Assembly: GCF_015687175.1 (NCBI RefSeq)
Contig: NZ_JADPQG010000001.1
Location: forward strand, 868,001 to 932,000
Source: Reinekea sp. G2M2-21
GTDB taxonomy: Bacteria > Pseudomonadota > Gammaproteobacteria > Pseudomonadales > Natronospirillaceae
Direction: 5' to 3'
DNA: 64,000 nucleotides
A program made the position numbers and the translations under genes. The notes beneath the pieces were generated by a model. It was given only the letters and a program-made list of their open reading frames with translations, had not been told where the DNA came from and did no database searches. Below are positions 55,549 to 63,302 of this stretch, one piece after another. Positions within the stretch are counted from its first letter, which is position 1, and each line of letters begins with the position of its first letter.

Positions 55549-57147
55549 ATGCGAATAATAATTGTTCTGACTCTGATGTTCACCAGTCTTGCCTATGCGC
55601 AAACCTATAGGAATGGTGTTTCTGCCTACGACCAGCTCAACAAAGAATATTACATTGGGGCTCTGTATTTGCCAGAGCAGCAACAGGACCGCGCCCAGAT
55701 TTTAGCTGACACGCGTCCACAGAAAATGGTGTTGAAAGTTACAGCCAGTCGTTGGAGTCCTCGCAAATTCGAACAGCTGTGGCGTCAGGATCTGGCTTTA
55801 AACAATAATCTGGGTGCCGATGCAAATCTGACCAATCAGTTAATCGAGTTTACTCGCTTTCCAAAAGAAAACCTGACGACCGGCGATGAACTGGTGTTCA
55901 GTTATACATCCAAGTCCGGTACGGAAGTATTGCTCAATAAAGAGGTGATTTTTCAATCGCAAGGTAAAAAACTGTTTAACGCTTTATTGCGAACGTGGAT
56001 TGGCGATGTTCCGAATTCTCAGATTTTTCAAAGCCAGATTTTAAGTCTGGAAGGGTCTCTTGCCACTGCACCAGACGTTATTCAACGGTTTGAGAGCAGT
56101 GCTATACCGGTAGCACGTCAGCAATTGGTCACAAATTGGAAAAGTGTAGAGACCCAAGCCCGTCTCGCTTTGGCGAAGGCTGAGCAGGAACTGAAAATCC
56201 AACTTCAGCGTGAAGCGGAAGCTGAGAAAAAGGCGGAAGAAGCGCGCAAGAAAGCGGAAGCTGAGAAGAAGCAGCGTGAAGAAGAACGCAAAAAAGCGTT
56301 GGCTTTAGCCGAACAGCGCAAGAAAGAAGCAGAACAGGCGAAGTCCGGCAATACCGATGAACAAGCTGTTGCGGCGGCCCTGGCGGCCCAAAAAGCGGCT
56401 GAGGAAAAGGCTGCTGCACTGGCCAAGGCCCAGAAAGAACAAGAAGAAGCTCAACGTCAGGCTGAACTGGCGCGTTTAACCAAACAATACGCGCAGGAAC
56501 TCTATCAGTGGGGGGTGGTACGCGATGTTTACAAGCGCGTTTCGTATCCGGAATGGGCACGGCAGTTTAATCAGGAAGGTATTGTGACGATTGAATTTAT
56601 CGTCGGTAACCAAGGGCAGTTGCTGGGAGTGACATCGATCTCTCCGGCCGACAGTGGTTTGCTGGGCCAGGAATTGAAAGACGCGGTCACCCGCGCGGCA
56701 CCGTTCAATGCGTTTCCGGTGCAGCTTAACGACAAACAATTGCGCGTCGTATTGGATTATGAGTTCACGTTGGAGGAGCGTGTCGCACAGGTACCACCAG
56801 AACCAAAAGCACCGGAAGGTGTAGACATTAACGGTGAATTAACGTCGGTTCAGAAAGCGGTGCAATGGGCGAAATACAAAGATCAGGTCATCGCCCAGAT
56901 CGAATCGAGCATTGAGTATCCGTTTTGGGCCAAAGACTTGAAGCAGGAGGGTACAGTCGCTGCTGAGATTACTGTTTTGGCAGACGGATCAGTTAAGTCG
57001 GTGAAAATAACCAAACGTACCCGGCATTCAATATTAAATCAGGAAGTAGAACTTGCAGTTGATCGAATAGGAAGTTTTGGGGCGTTCCCCGATTGGATAG
57101 AGGATCAATCCATCACACTGGAAATAGAACATACTTTCAAACTATAA
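55549..57147 (+). CDS. periplasmic protein with chalcone-isomerase-like and two TonB C-terminal domains
   Basis: A 532-residue protein with an unusual domain order: a Sec signal peptide (MRIIIVLTLMFTSLAYAQ), a chalcone-isomerase-like domain (about 20-170; YYIGALYLPE, MVLKVTASRWSPRKFEQLW), a long Ala/Lys/Glu coiled coil (about 190-325), then two TonB C-terminal-like domains (about 335-430 and 455-532; YPEWARQFNQEGIVTIEFIV and YPFWAKDLKQEGTVAAEITV). True TonB has an uncleaved N-terminal anchor and a proline-rich spacer; both are lacking. I chose the ATG at 55549 for the signal peptide; a GTG at 55528 is possible. It heads a three-gene set with a porin and a binding protein. Confidence 0.8.
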   Translation: MRIIIVLTLMFTSLAYAQTYRNGVSAYDQLNKEYYIGALYLPEQQQDRAQILADTRPQKMVLKVTASRWSPRKFEQLWRQDLALNNNLGADANLTNQLIEFTRFPKENLTTGDELVFSYTSKSGTEVLLNKEVIFQSQGKKLFNALLRTWIGDVPNSQIFQSQILSLEGSLATAPDVIQRFESSAIPVARQQLVTNWKSVETQARLALAKAEQELKIQLQREAEAEKKAEEARKKAEAEKKQREEERKKALALAEQRKKEAEQAKSGNTDEQAVAAALAAQKAAEEKAAALAKAQKEQEEAQRQAELARLTKQYAQELYQWGVVRDVYKRVSYPEWARQFNQEGIVTIEFIVGNQGQLLGVTSISPADSGLLGQELKDAVTRAAPFNAFPVQLNDKQLRVVLDYEFTLEERVAQVPPEPKAPEGVDINGELTSVQKAVQWAKYKDQVIAQIESSIEYPFWAKDLKQEGTVAAEITVLADGSVKSVKITKRTRHSILNQEVELAVDRIGSFGAFPDWIEDQSITLEIEHTFKL

Positions 57148-57174
57148 CCAAAAAATGTTTTATTGGAGCAACGC

Positions 57175-58353
57175 ATGAAATTATTGCACTGGACTGTGGT
57201 GGCTATTTGCGCCGGTCCCTTAGCGGCACACGCATTTGAAACGCGGCTGAATGGGTTCATTTCTGTTGGCGGCGGCATGACCTTGTCCGAAGGGCAGGAA
57301 TATGTAACGGACCCGGTTAACTTCGGTCAGTACACCAACGAGTTGAGTATTAAGCCAGACACAATGGTTGCGATTCAGACCAGTTCGCAAGTTAATGATC
57401 GTTTGTCAGCAACGGCACAGTTAGTTGGTTTTGCTGGTGCAAAGCAATTTGTAAAATTTGCAAATGCAGACATTACCGTCGATCGTGGATTTGATGTTAA
57501 TTTCGAATGGGCTTATGTGAATTATGAACTGTTGGATTCAGTCGATTTAAAAGTCGGTCGGATTCGCATGCCAGTATTTTACTATTCGAGCTCACTAGAT
57601 TTGGGTTATTCATATAACTGGATTCGCCCACCAGCCGAAGTATATAACCTATTCACCACTAGCTTGGAAGGAATGAGTGTCGATTACGATATTTCGATTG
57701 GAGATTGGTATGGTACGGCGACGGGTTATTACGGCGAAACCAGTGGTGTTGATCCAGAAACCCAATCGATTGTTGAGTTTGAAAGCATTTTGGGCGGCAT
57801 AATAGCATTGGAGCGGGGGAGTCTGACATTACGTGGTTCCTATTCTGTCGATGACAACGTTTCTATTGTTCGTACATTTTATAATCCTCTCGTGGCAGGG
57901 TATGTTACTCAAGAATTCGAACTTCCCCTTACGTTTGCATCCGGTTCTGCCATTTATGATAACGGTACGGTTATGTTAGGGAGTGAGGTTACCTCGACAA
58001 AATTCAAAAACAATCTTAACAATGATGAATCTGCCTGGTATGTGACCGGAGGCGTTCGTTTGGGGTCATTTACTCCGCACGTTACCTATTCCTCATTCAA
58101 GCAAAAGTCTACTGCTGCGGACACTTCATTGGTTTTTATACCTGGTCAAGCAGGTATTAAAGTATCTGATTACCCGCAGGATATCAGTGCAATAACGGCA
58201 GGAGTTCGTTGGGACTTCGACATTGCTGCTGCTATTAAGGTTGAGTACACCAATCGAACCGATAATACCGCAGAGCCGGCGATACTTGAGGGGCTGTGGT
58301 CTCCATTTGGTGATGCACAGGTTCTTTCTGTATCTGTTGATGTTGTTTTTTAA
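57175..58353 (+). CDS. outer-membrane porin-like beta-barrel protein
   Basis: A 392-residue protein with a signal peptide (MKLLHWTVVAICAGPLAAHA) and alternating amphipathic beta strands through to a C-terminal aromatic residue (LSVSVDVVF), the outer-membrane barrel signal. Early landmarks are RLNGFISVGGGMTLSEG, FEWAYVNYELLDSVDLKVGR and RMPVFYYSSSLDLGYSYNW, similar to OprO/OprP-like or DcaP-like porins. Substrate unknown. GGAG precedes the ATG. It lies 27 bases after the TonB-like gene and 12 bases before the binding-protein gene. Confidence 0.83.
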   Translation: MKLLHWTVVAICAGPLAAHAFETRLNGFISVGGGMTLSEGQEYVTDPVNFGQYTNELSIKPDTMVAIQTSSQVNDRLSATAQLVGFAGAKQFVKFANADITVDRGFDVNFEWAYVNYELLDSVDLKVGRIRMPVFYYSSSLDLGYSYNWIRPPAEVYNLFTTSLEGMSVDYDISIGDWYGTATGYYGETSGVDPETQSIVEFESILGGIIALERGSLTLRGSYSVDDNVSIVRTFYNPLVAGYVTQEFELPLTFASGSAIYDNGTVMLGSEVTSTKFKNNLNNDESAWYVTGGVRLGSFTPHVTYSSFKQKSTAADTSLVFIPGQAGIKVSDYPQDISAITAGVRWDFDIAAAIKVEYTNRTDNTAEPAILEGLWSPFGDAQVLSVSVDVVF

Positions 58354-58365
58354 GGAGTCGATGAC

Positions 58366-58806
58366 ATGAGAAAAAATATGATTATTAAAAGAGTCATCGC
58401 GACCACACTTTTTTGTTTGTCCTTGATAGGATTGGCATCCGCCGATTTGTTGGTCATTGTTCACCCAGAGAACACCAATACGATTGACGCGAGATTTGTC
58501 AAAAACCTGTATCTGGGCAAGGAAAATCAGTTTGACAATGGTGACGATGCTGAAGCGTTGATGTTGGATGACAACAATGAGTTAACTGAGTTATTTCTGA
58601 AAGAAATTGTAAATCAGAAACCAGTTCAATTTAAGCGACTCTGGTCCAAGGCGTTGTTCACTGGAAAAGGAACGCCGCCGCAAGTTCTGGCCAGCAGCGC
58701 TGACGTTCTGCGTTTGGTCATGAGTAACCCAACCATGGTCGGGTACATCGACTCTGAAGCGTATACCAATGACGTTCGTGCGGTTCTGCGCATTAAAACG
58801 AAGTAA
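58366..58806 (+). CDS. small PstS-like phosphate-binding-type periplasmic protein
   Basis: A 146-residue protein with a signal peptide (about 1-26) and a shortened periplasmic-binding fold: LLVIVHPENTNTIDARFVKNL and LYLGK are the typical start of the PBP_like_2 domain, followed by KALFTGKGTPPQVL and MVGYIDSEAY. It is about half the size of a normal PstS and may bind phosphate or another anion with one lobe. There is no ABC transporter gene beside it; the partners are a porin and a TonB-like protein. Confidence 0.78.
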   Translation: MRKNMIIKRVIATTLFCLSLIGLASADLLVIVHPENTNTIDARFVKNLYLGKENQFDNGDDAEALMLDDNNELTELFLKEIVNQKPVQFKRLWSKALFTGKGTPPQVLASSADVLRLVMSNPTMVGYIDSEAYTNDVRAVLRIKTK

Positions 58807-58814
58807 ACCTACTC

Positions 58815-58842
58815 AAGTCGTCGAACGCCAGTTCGACGACTT
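58815..58842. terminator. 12-bp stem-loop between convergent genes
   Basis: AAGTCGTCGAAC and its exact complement form a 12-bp stem around GCCA between the binding-protein gene and the J-domain gene. No T-run follows, but the position and stability suggest a shared transcript end. Confidence 0.5.
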
Positions 58843-58849
58843 CTTGATA

Positions 58850-59431
58850 CTAATTTCCTTTCAACAATTGCCAAGCCTCTTGAATGGCGCGAAACCGTTC
58901 TTCTTCACCCCCCTTGTCCGGATGATGTTGTTGTACCAATTGACGGTAGCGTTTACGTTGTTCATCTTTTGATTCATGCCCGGTGAGCCCCAGCGTCGCT
59001 AAGGCGTCAGGTTGATGTTGGTATGCTGCCATGGCCTGCCAGAATCCGCTGAGCAACTCGTCGACACTGTGTTTGCTTTCTTTATTCAGGTTATTCAGAT
59101 CCAGGTAGTAATCGCGAACGGTATCATGCAGTGACAGTTGATTGCGGTCGAACGAGTGTGTCGGTCGTTTGCAGATGTTTATGCTGTCTATAACCAGTTG
59201 CCACTGGCCGGATTCGCTGTATTGCTGTTGTAAGACATAGAGGCAGTGGCGCAGAAAAAAATGATGTTGGAACAGCAGGAGGGTGTCGGATAAATCCGGT
59301 TTCGGGTAAAGGTCTTGATGTCGCGTGTCCAGCTCAACAATCAGATCATACTCGCGAATACCGTCCGGGTATTCGCTGAGCAATGAATCCAACGTCGCAA
59401 TGAGCCGTTGGTCCGTATTGACCGATCTCAA
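58850..59431 (-). CDS. J-domain protein, DNAJ-related family
   Basis: A 193-residue protein with an N-terminal DNAJ-related domain (about 5-125; PDGIREYDLIVELD, LFQHHFFLRHCLYVLQQ) and a C-terminal J domain (about 140-193) with the essential HPD in QQHHPDKGGEEERF. It should stimulate DnaK ATPase; clients are unknown. The start is a TTG overlapping the yeaD stop (TTGA), implying translational coupling. Confidence 0.87.
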   Translation of the reverse strand: MRSVNTDQRLIATLDSLLSEYPDGIREYDLIVELDTRHQDLYPKPDLSDTLLLFQHHFFLRHCLYVLQQQYSESGQWQLVIDSINICKRPTHSFDRNQLSLHDTVRDYYLDLNNLNKESKHSVDELLSGFWQAMAAYQHQPDALATLGLTGHESKDEQRKRYRQLVQQHHPDKGGEEERFRAIQEAWQLLKGN

Positions 59432-60291
59432 ACCCTTGCCAGCTCCATGACCATTACATGACTTTGCTTGGCTTTAATCAGGCGACTGTCTTCAGACACA
59501 TTTGCGGTTTCCACACAAAACATTTTTTTGTATTCATCGGCGTGAAAGTGACTGAGTGTTTTGGCTTTTTCGACCCAGGGATTCCAGATAACCAAGGAGC
59601 GACTGCCCAGACGGGACAGTTTGATATTGTCTTCGCCCAGACCAGAGAGGCCGAGTGGTCCACCAGCTTCCGCCACCACCCAATCTGTTTCACGGTCAAA
59701 ACGAAAGTCGCTGGGTACATAATGGTTTGAGTTGGTCAGTTTATCGAGATAACAGGCGCCCGCAATGCCATGTAACCGGACGTCGTTAATATTCTGGCAG
59801 CGAAAATAGGTATGCAATGCCTGACTGATCAGAAAGGGAGTTTCGCCCAGGTTCGCCGTCGTTAATGAAACCAGTAAGGTTTCGCCAATACTGGCTAACA
59901 GTTCAACACGTGCTACACGAGGGAAGTCAGGGTCGGAGCCATCTGTTTCGAGCCAGAATTTAATTTCTGTCCGATCGTCCGTGTCGGCCACAATGTCATA
60001 GGCCCAAACTTTATCGCGCACAAAACCATGCGCCGGGGCTGAAGCGTTGTGAGAATGCGCACCAAACCAAGGCCAGCAAACCGGAATGCCACCGCGTATT
60101 GGCTGACCTTCAACAAAGGTTTCAGCGTCAGACACAAAAAGCAAATTTGTGGAATCAACAGGTGTGTATTCAAACAGATGTGCGCCCTGAAGGGCAATGG
60201 TTGCACTGGCACTGCGGTTCTGAATGCGCAATACATCGAGTTCGTTCAATGTACTGAGGGTGACTTGGGGGCTGATGTGTTGTTCGGTCAT
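59428..60291 (-). CDS. yeaD: D-hexose-6-phosphate mutarotase (YeaD type)
   Basis: Interconverts alpha and beta anomers of hexose-6-phosphates. The 287-residue aldose-1-epimerase-fold protein has GQPIRGGIPVCWPWFG, HGFVRDKVW (catalytic His region), SQALHTYFRC and KMFCVETANV, as in E. coli YeaD. It overlaps the DUF1853 gene by four bases upstream (ATGA) and the J-domain gene downstream, so the three form one operon. Confidence 0.92.
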   Translation of the reverse strand: MTEQHISPQVTLSTLNELDVLRIQNRSASATIALQGAHLFEYTPVDSTNLLFVSDAETFVEGQPIRGGIPVCWPWFGAHSHNASAPAHGFVRDKVWAYDIVADTDDRTEIKFWLETDGSDPDFPRVARVELLASIGETLLVSLTTANLGETPFLISQALHTYFRCQNINDVRLHGIAGACYLDKLTNSNHYVPSDFRFDRETDWVVAEAGGPLGLSGLGEDNIKLSRLGSRSLVIWNPWVEKAKTLSHFHADEYKKMFCVETANVSEDSRLIKAKQSHVMVMELARV

Positions 60292-61136
60292 AAGGTAGCT
60301 AAATATTGTGTTATGGATTCATGAGCCCTAGTTTGCCATTGTGCGGGCAAAACATACACTGGCATGGGTTCGCCGGGAATGCGAAATTGGGCTGGTAGGT
60401 GGTTGTTGCCGTCGGTTTCCGGTTTATTGCGCAACCAGTCAGCTTTTTTCAGTGCTTGCCAGTTCAGGTCGGTGAATGCATCCGGCGCGATTCGCCAGTA
60501 AGACAATTCCGCTTCCGGGTTTAACTGCCAGGGCGTGCCTGCAATGACTGACCCGGAAATTTTTTCAGAAGGCTGATGTTCTGCAACGTACAAGCGACCG
60601 GGCATCCAGAGTGCGTGTCGATCGGGGTAGGGTAAGCCGGAAGGCCAGCATTCCAGCTCACGGGCTATTTGAGGCAGTTGCAATTGATGGTGGTACAACC
60701 GGTTCAATTTCTGATGAAAAAAATCCTTTAAACCAGCCCCGACCCAAGCTAGCTCGGGTGTATTGATCTCAGGTACCTGAAGGTAAAATTTGAGCGCCAA
60801 TTCAAGGTGGATGATTTCATCGGTACGTGTGTCCTTGACCAGTAAATCCAATTCGCCAAGCGTGGTTTTATCGTCTCGGATGACGTGGTTTTCAGCCAGT
60901 ATTTGAAAATCCGGGTGGGTCGCAAATAAGATGCCAACCAGTGTTTCAAAATAATGCCCTAATTTGCCCTGATAGGCCTTCGTTAAAGCTGCGATATCTA
61001 AGCTAATCGATTGAAAATCAAGCGTTTTTAATCTTTCTGGCGACCATAACAGGGGGTGTTCAGCGAGCAGTGAAGGGGCGTTTACAATCCAGTGCAGGTC
61101 TTTGTGGATTGCCTGCTTAAGCAGGTGTTCGTTCAT
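60288..61136 (-). CDS. DUF1853 family protein
   Basis: A 282-residue soluble protein of a family of unknown function. The segment TTLGELDLLVK followed by IIHLELALKFYL gives a D...ExxxK arrangement on adjacent beta strands, which resembles the core of PD-(D/E)XK nucleases; this is inference from the pattern. I chose the ATG at 61136 because AGAGGA lies six bases upstream; an ATG at 61142 directly abuts that site. It is the first gene of the operon with yeaD and the J-domain gene, and divergent from nadK. Confidence 0.83.
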   Translation of the reverse strand: MNEHLLKQAIHKDLHWIVNAPSLLAEHPLLWSPERLKTLDFQSISLDIAALTKAYQGKLGHYFETLVGILFATHPDFQILAENHVIRDDKTTLGELDLLVKDTRTDEIIHLELALKFYLQVPEINTPELAWVGAGLKDFFHQKLNRLYHHQLQLPQIARELECWPSGLPYPDRHALWMPGRLYVAEHQPSEKISGSVIAGTPWQLNPEAELSYWRIAPDAFTDLNWQALKKADWLRNKPETDGNNHLPAQFRIPGEPMPVYVLPAQWQTRAHESITQYLATL

Positions 61137-61175
61137 GGGCATTCCTCTGATATGCTTACCCTCATGCCCGCAATT

Positions 61176-61181
61176 TATAAT
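61176..61181 (+). promoter_or_regulatory. consensus -10 element of nadK
   Basis: A perfect TATAAT ends 11 bases before the nadK ATG, so transcription would begin only about four or five bases before the start codon. No good -35 is visible at 16-18 bp. Confidence 0.5.
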
Positions 61182-61192
61182 CAGGCTTAAAT

Positions 61193-62113
61193 ATGACCAC
61201 CACGACGCTCGCCGAGAATTTCAACCAGATTGGCATTATCGGCCGGCTTGAGAGCCGAAGTGTTGAGCAATCTGTGCTGCGTTTACTGCAGTTATTGCAA
61301 CAGCATAACAAACAATACTGCATTGAACAGTCTCTGGCGGATGCCATGGATGTGCTCGATTGCCCTGCGAGAGATCGTCAGTCACTGGGGCAGTGGGCCG
61401 ATCTGATCGTTGTCGTCGGTGGTGATGGCACCTTTTTGGGAGCGGCCCGAGATGTCGCTCGCTATGAGGTTCCGATGCTGGGTATTAACCGCGGCCGTTT
61501 GGGTTTTCTCACTGACATTATGCCATCGGAAATGGAAACCGGATTGGCAGATGTTTTTCGCGGTGAATTTCAACTGGAAGATCGTTTTTTGCTGCAGGCA
61601 AAGATTATTCGCAACGGAGATGTCGTTGCTCAGGATTGCGCGTTGAATGATGTTGTCTTGCATCCCGGTCAATCAATCCGAATGATTGAGTTCGACTTAT
61701 TTATAGATGATCAGTTTGTCTACAGTCAAAAATCTGATGGTCTGATCGTGTCGACACCTACTGGGTCCACCGCCTATGCACTTAGTGCCGGTGGTCCTCT
61801 AATGCACCCAAACATGCATGCGCTGGTTTTAGTGCCTATGTTCCCGCACAGTCTCAATAACCGGCCGATTGTGGTGGGTGCTCAGGCGCAACTCTGCATT
61901 CGTATCGGTCATAAAAATACCTTGCCACCACACGTCAGTCTGGATGCCCAGAATCACCTGGAGCTGGCGCACGGCGATGAGCTGCATATCAGTAAGTACC
62001 CGCAAACAGTCAAGCTTATCCATTTAAAAGGGCACAACTATTTTGAAACCTGCCGGACCAAGCTCGGCTGGGGAAACCGCATAGAAAATTTGGAACGGGA
62101 ATCTGACCAATGA
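61193..62113 (+). CDS. nadK: NAD kinase
   Basis: Phosphorylates NAD to NADP. The 306-residue protein has the diagnostic GGDGTFLG (76-83), GINRGRLGFLTD and the second-domain motif STPTGSTAYALSAGGP. NQIGIIGRLES at the N-terminus is typical of the Pseudomonas-like group. There is no ribosome-binding site before the ATG, and a TATAAT lies just upstream, so the message may be nearly leaderless. It overlaps yeaC by four bases (ATGA). Confidence 0.96.
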   Translation: MTTTTLAENFNQIGIIGRLESRSVEQSVLRLLQLLQQHNKQYCIEQSLADAMDVLDCPARDRQSLGQWADLIVVVGGDGTFLGAARDVARYEVPMLGINRGRLGFLTDIMPSEMETGLADVFRGEFQLEDRFLLQAKIIRNGDVVAQDCALNDVVLHPGQSIRMIEFDLFIDDQFVYSQKSDGLIVSTPTGSTAYALSAGGPLMHPNMHALVLVPMFPHSLNNRPIVVGAQAQLCIRIGHKNTLPPHVSLDAQNHLELAHGDELHISKYPQTVKLIHLKGHNYFETCRTKLGWGNRIENLERESDQ

Positions 62114-62367
62114 ATTTTGATGAGTTAGCCAAGAACATGACGCCCGATATTTACAGTCGGCTGCGTGAATCGATTGAATTGGGACGATGGCCGACAGGAC
62201 AGGCGTTGACGCAAGAACAAAAAAAACTGTGTCTGGAGGCCGTGATTAAATACGAAATAAGCAATGACATTGCCATGGAGCAGCGCACGGGCTACATCGC
62301 TGACGGCTGCAAATCGACAACGGAAACCATTCCCTCAGTTACAGTAACTGATGAGGCAAGTTCATGA
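62110..62367 (+). CDS. yeaC: YeaC family protein (DUF1315)
   Basis: An 85-residue protein. The family pattern is visible as YSRLRESIELGRWPTGQALT, EQKKLCLEAVIKYE and RTGYIADGC; the C-terminal tail is polar and variable. Function unknown. It is coupled by four-base overlaps to nadK upstream and the DUF2797 gene downstream, an order common in gammaproteobacteria. Confidence 0.88.
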   Translation: MNFDELAKNMTPDIYSRLRESIELGRWPTGQALTQEQKKLCLEAVIKYEISNDIAMEQRTGYIADGCKSTTETIPSVTVTDEASS

Positions 62368-63230
62368 AAACCATGGATCTGTTTGCATCCGAGCATGACC
62401 ATAGCAATGAAATTACCGGTGTCGTCCGGAAAATGACCACCCAATGGTTAAGTGGTCAGCCGGTGCAATATCGGTTGCCCATCGGCACTCAGAGCATCGA
62501 TTTAAATGCCAGATTAGGTCAGCCGATACGGTTACAGCATACCGGTCAAATTTTTTGTTTGCATTGCGGGGAGCTGACCAATAAGAGTTTTGGGCAAGGC
62601 TATTGTTACAAGCATTTTATGGCACTGGCGCAAAACGATGCCTGCATCATGTCTCCGGAATTATGCCACTACGATCAGGGCACTTGCCGAGAACCGGCTT
62701 GGGGCGAATCGAGCTGTATGCAAACGCATTACGTATACTTGTCTAATGCCAGTTCGTTAAAAGTGGGTATTACCCGGGGTGGCCAAATCCCCACTCGCTG
62801 GGTTGATCAGGGGGCGACACAGGCATTAACGATTGCCCGCGTTTCTACCCGGCAACTCGCTGGTTTTGTCGAAGTTGTATTCAAGAAGCATGTTGCGGAC
62901 AAAACCAATTGGCGCACCATGTTAAAGGGCTCCGCCGACGTATTGCACATGGCGCATGAACGTGACCGTCTGTTTGCGTTAGCCAAGGATGACCTGGATA
63001 CACTGGTATCTAAGCACGGGCTAGTCGCCATTCAACTGTTAACCCACGGAGATGTCTTTAATCTGGAATTCCCGGTGACCCAGTACCCGGAAAAAGTGGC
63101 CAGCTTTAATTTTGATAAAGACCCGACGGTTGAAGGTGTGTTGTTAGGAATGAAAGGACAGTATCTCATTCTGGATACGGGTGTCATCAATGTCCGTCGT
63201 TTTGGCGGCTACGAACTCAGTGTTGGTTAG
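62364..63230 (+). CDS. DUF2797 family protein
   Basis: A 288-residue protein of unknown function. It has a cysteine cluster CLHCGELTNKSFGQGYCYKH with later ELCHYDQGTCREPAWGESSC, suggesting zinc binding, and then HYVYLSNASSLKVGITRGG, which resembles the start of a GIY-YIG nuclease domain, with QIPTRWVDQGA after it. The ATG overlaps the yeaC stop by four bases. It sits between yeaC and pepN. Confidence 0.87.
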   Translation: MKTMDLFASEHDHSNEITGVVRKMTTQWLSGQPVQYRLPIGTQSIDLNARLGQPIRLQHTGQIFCLHCGELTNKSFGQGYCYKHFMALAQNDACIMSPELCHYDQGTCREPAWGESSCMQTHYVYLSNASSLKVGITRGGQIPTRWVDQGATQALTIARVSTRQLAGFVEVVFKKHVADKTNWRTMLKGSADVLHMAHERDRLFALAKDDLDTLVSKHGLVAIQLLTHGDVFNLEFPVTQYPEKVASFNFDKDPTVEGVLLGMKGQYLILDTGVINVRRFGGYELSVG

Positions 63231-63302
63231 TCAACAGAGCGTCAGCCCATCAATTATTAATAACATTACTCACAATAATAAAAATTACTTTTGGAAAATC
63301 TC

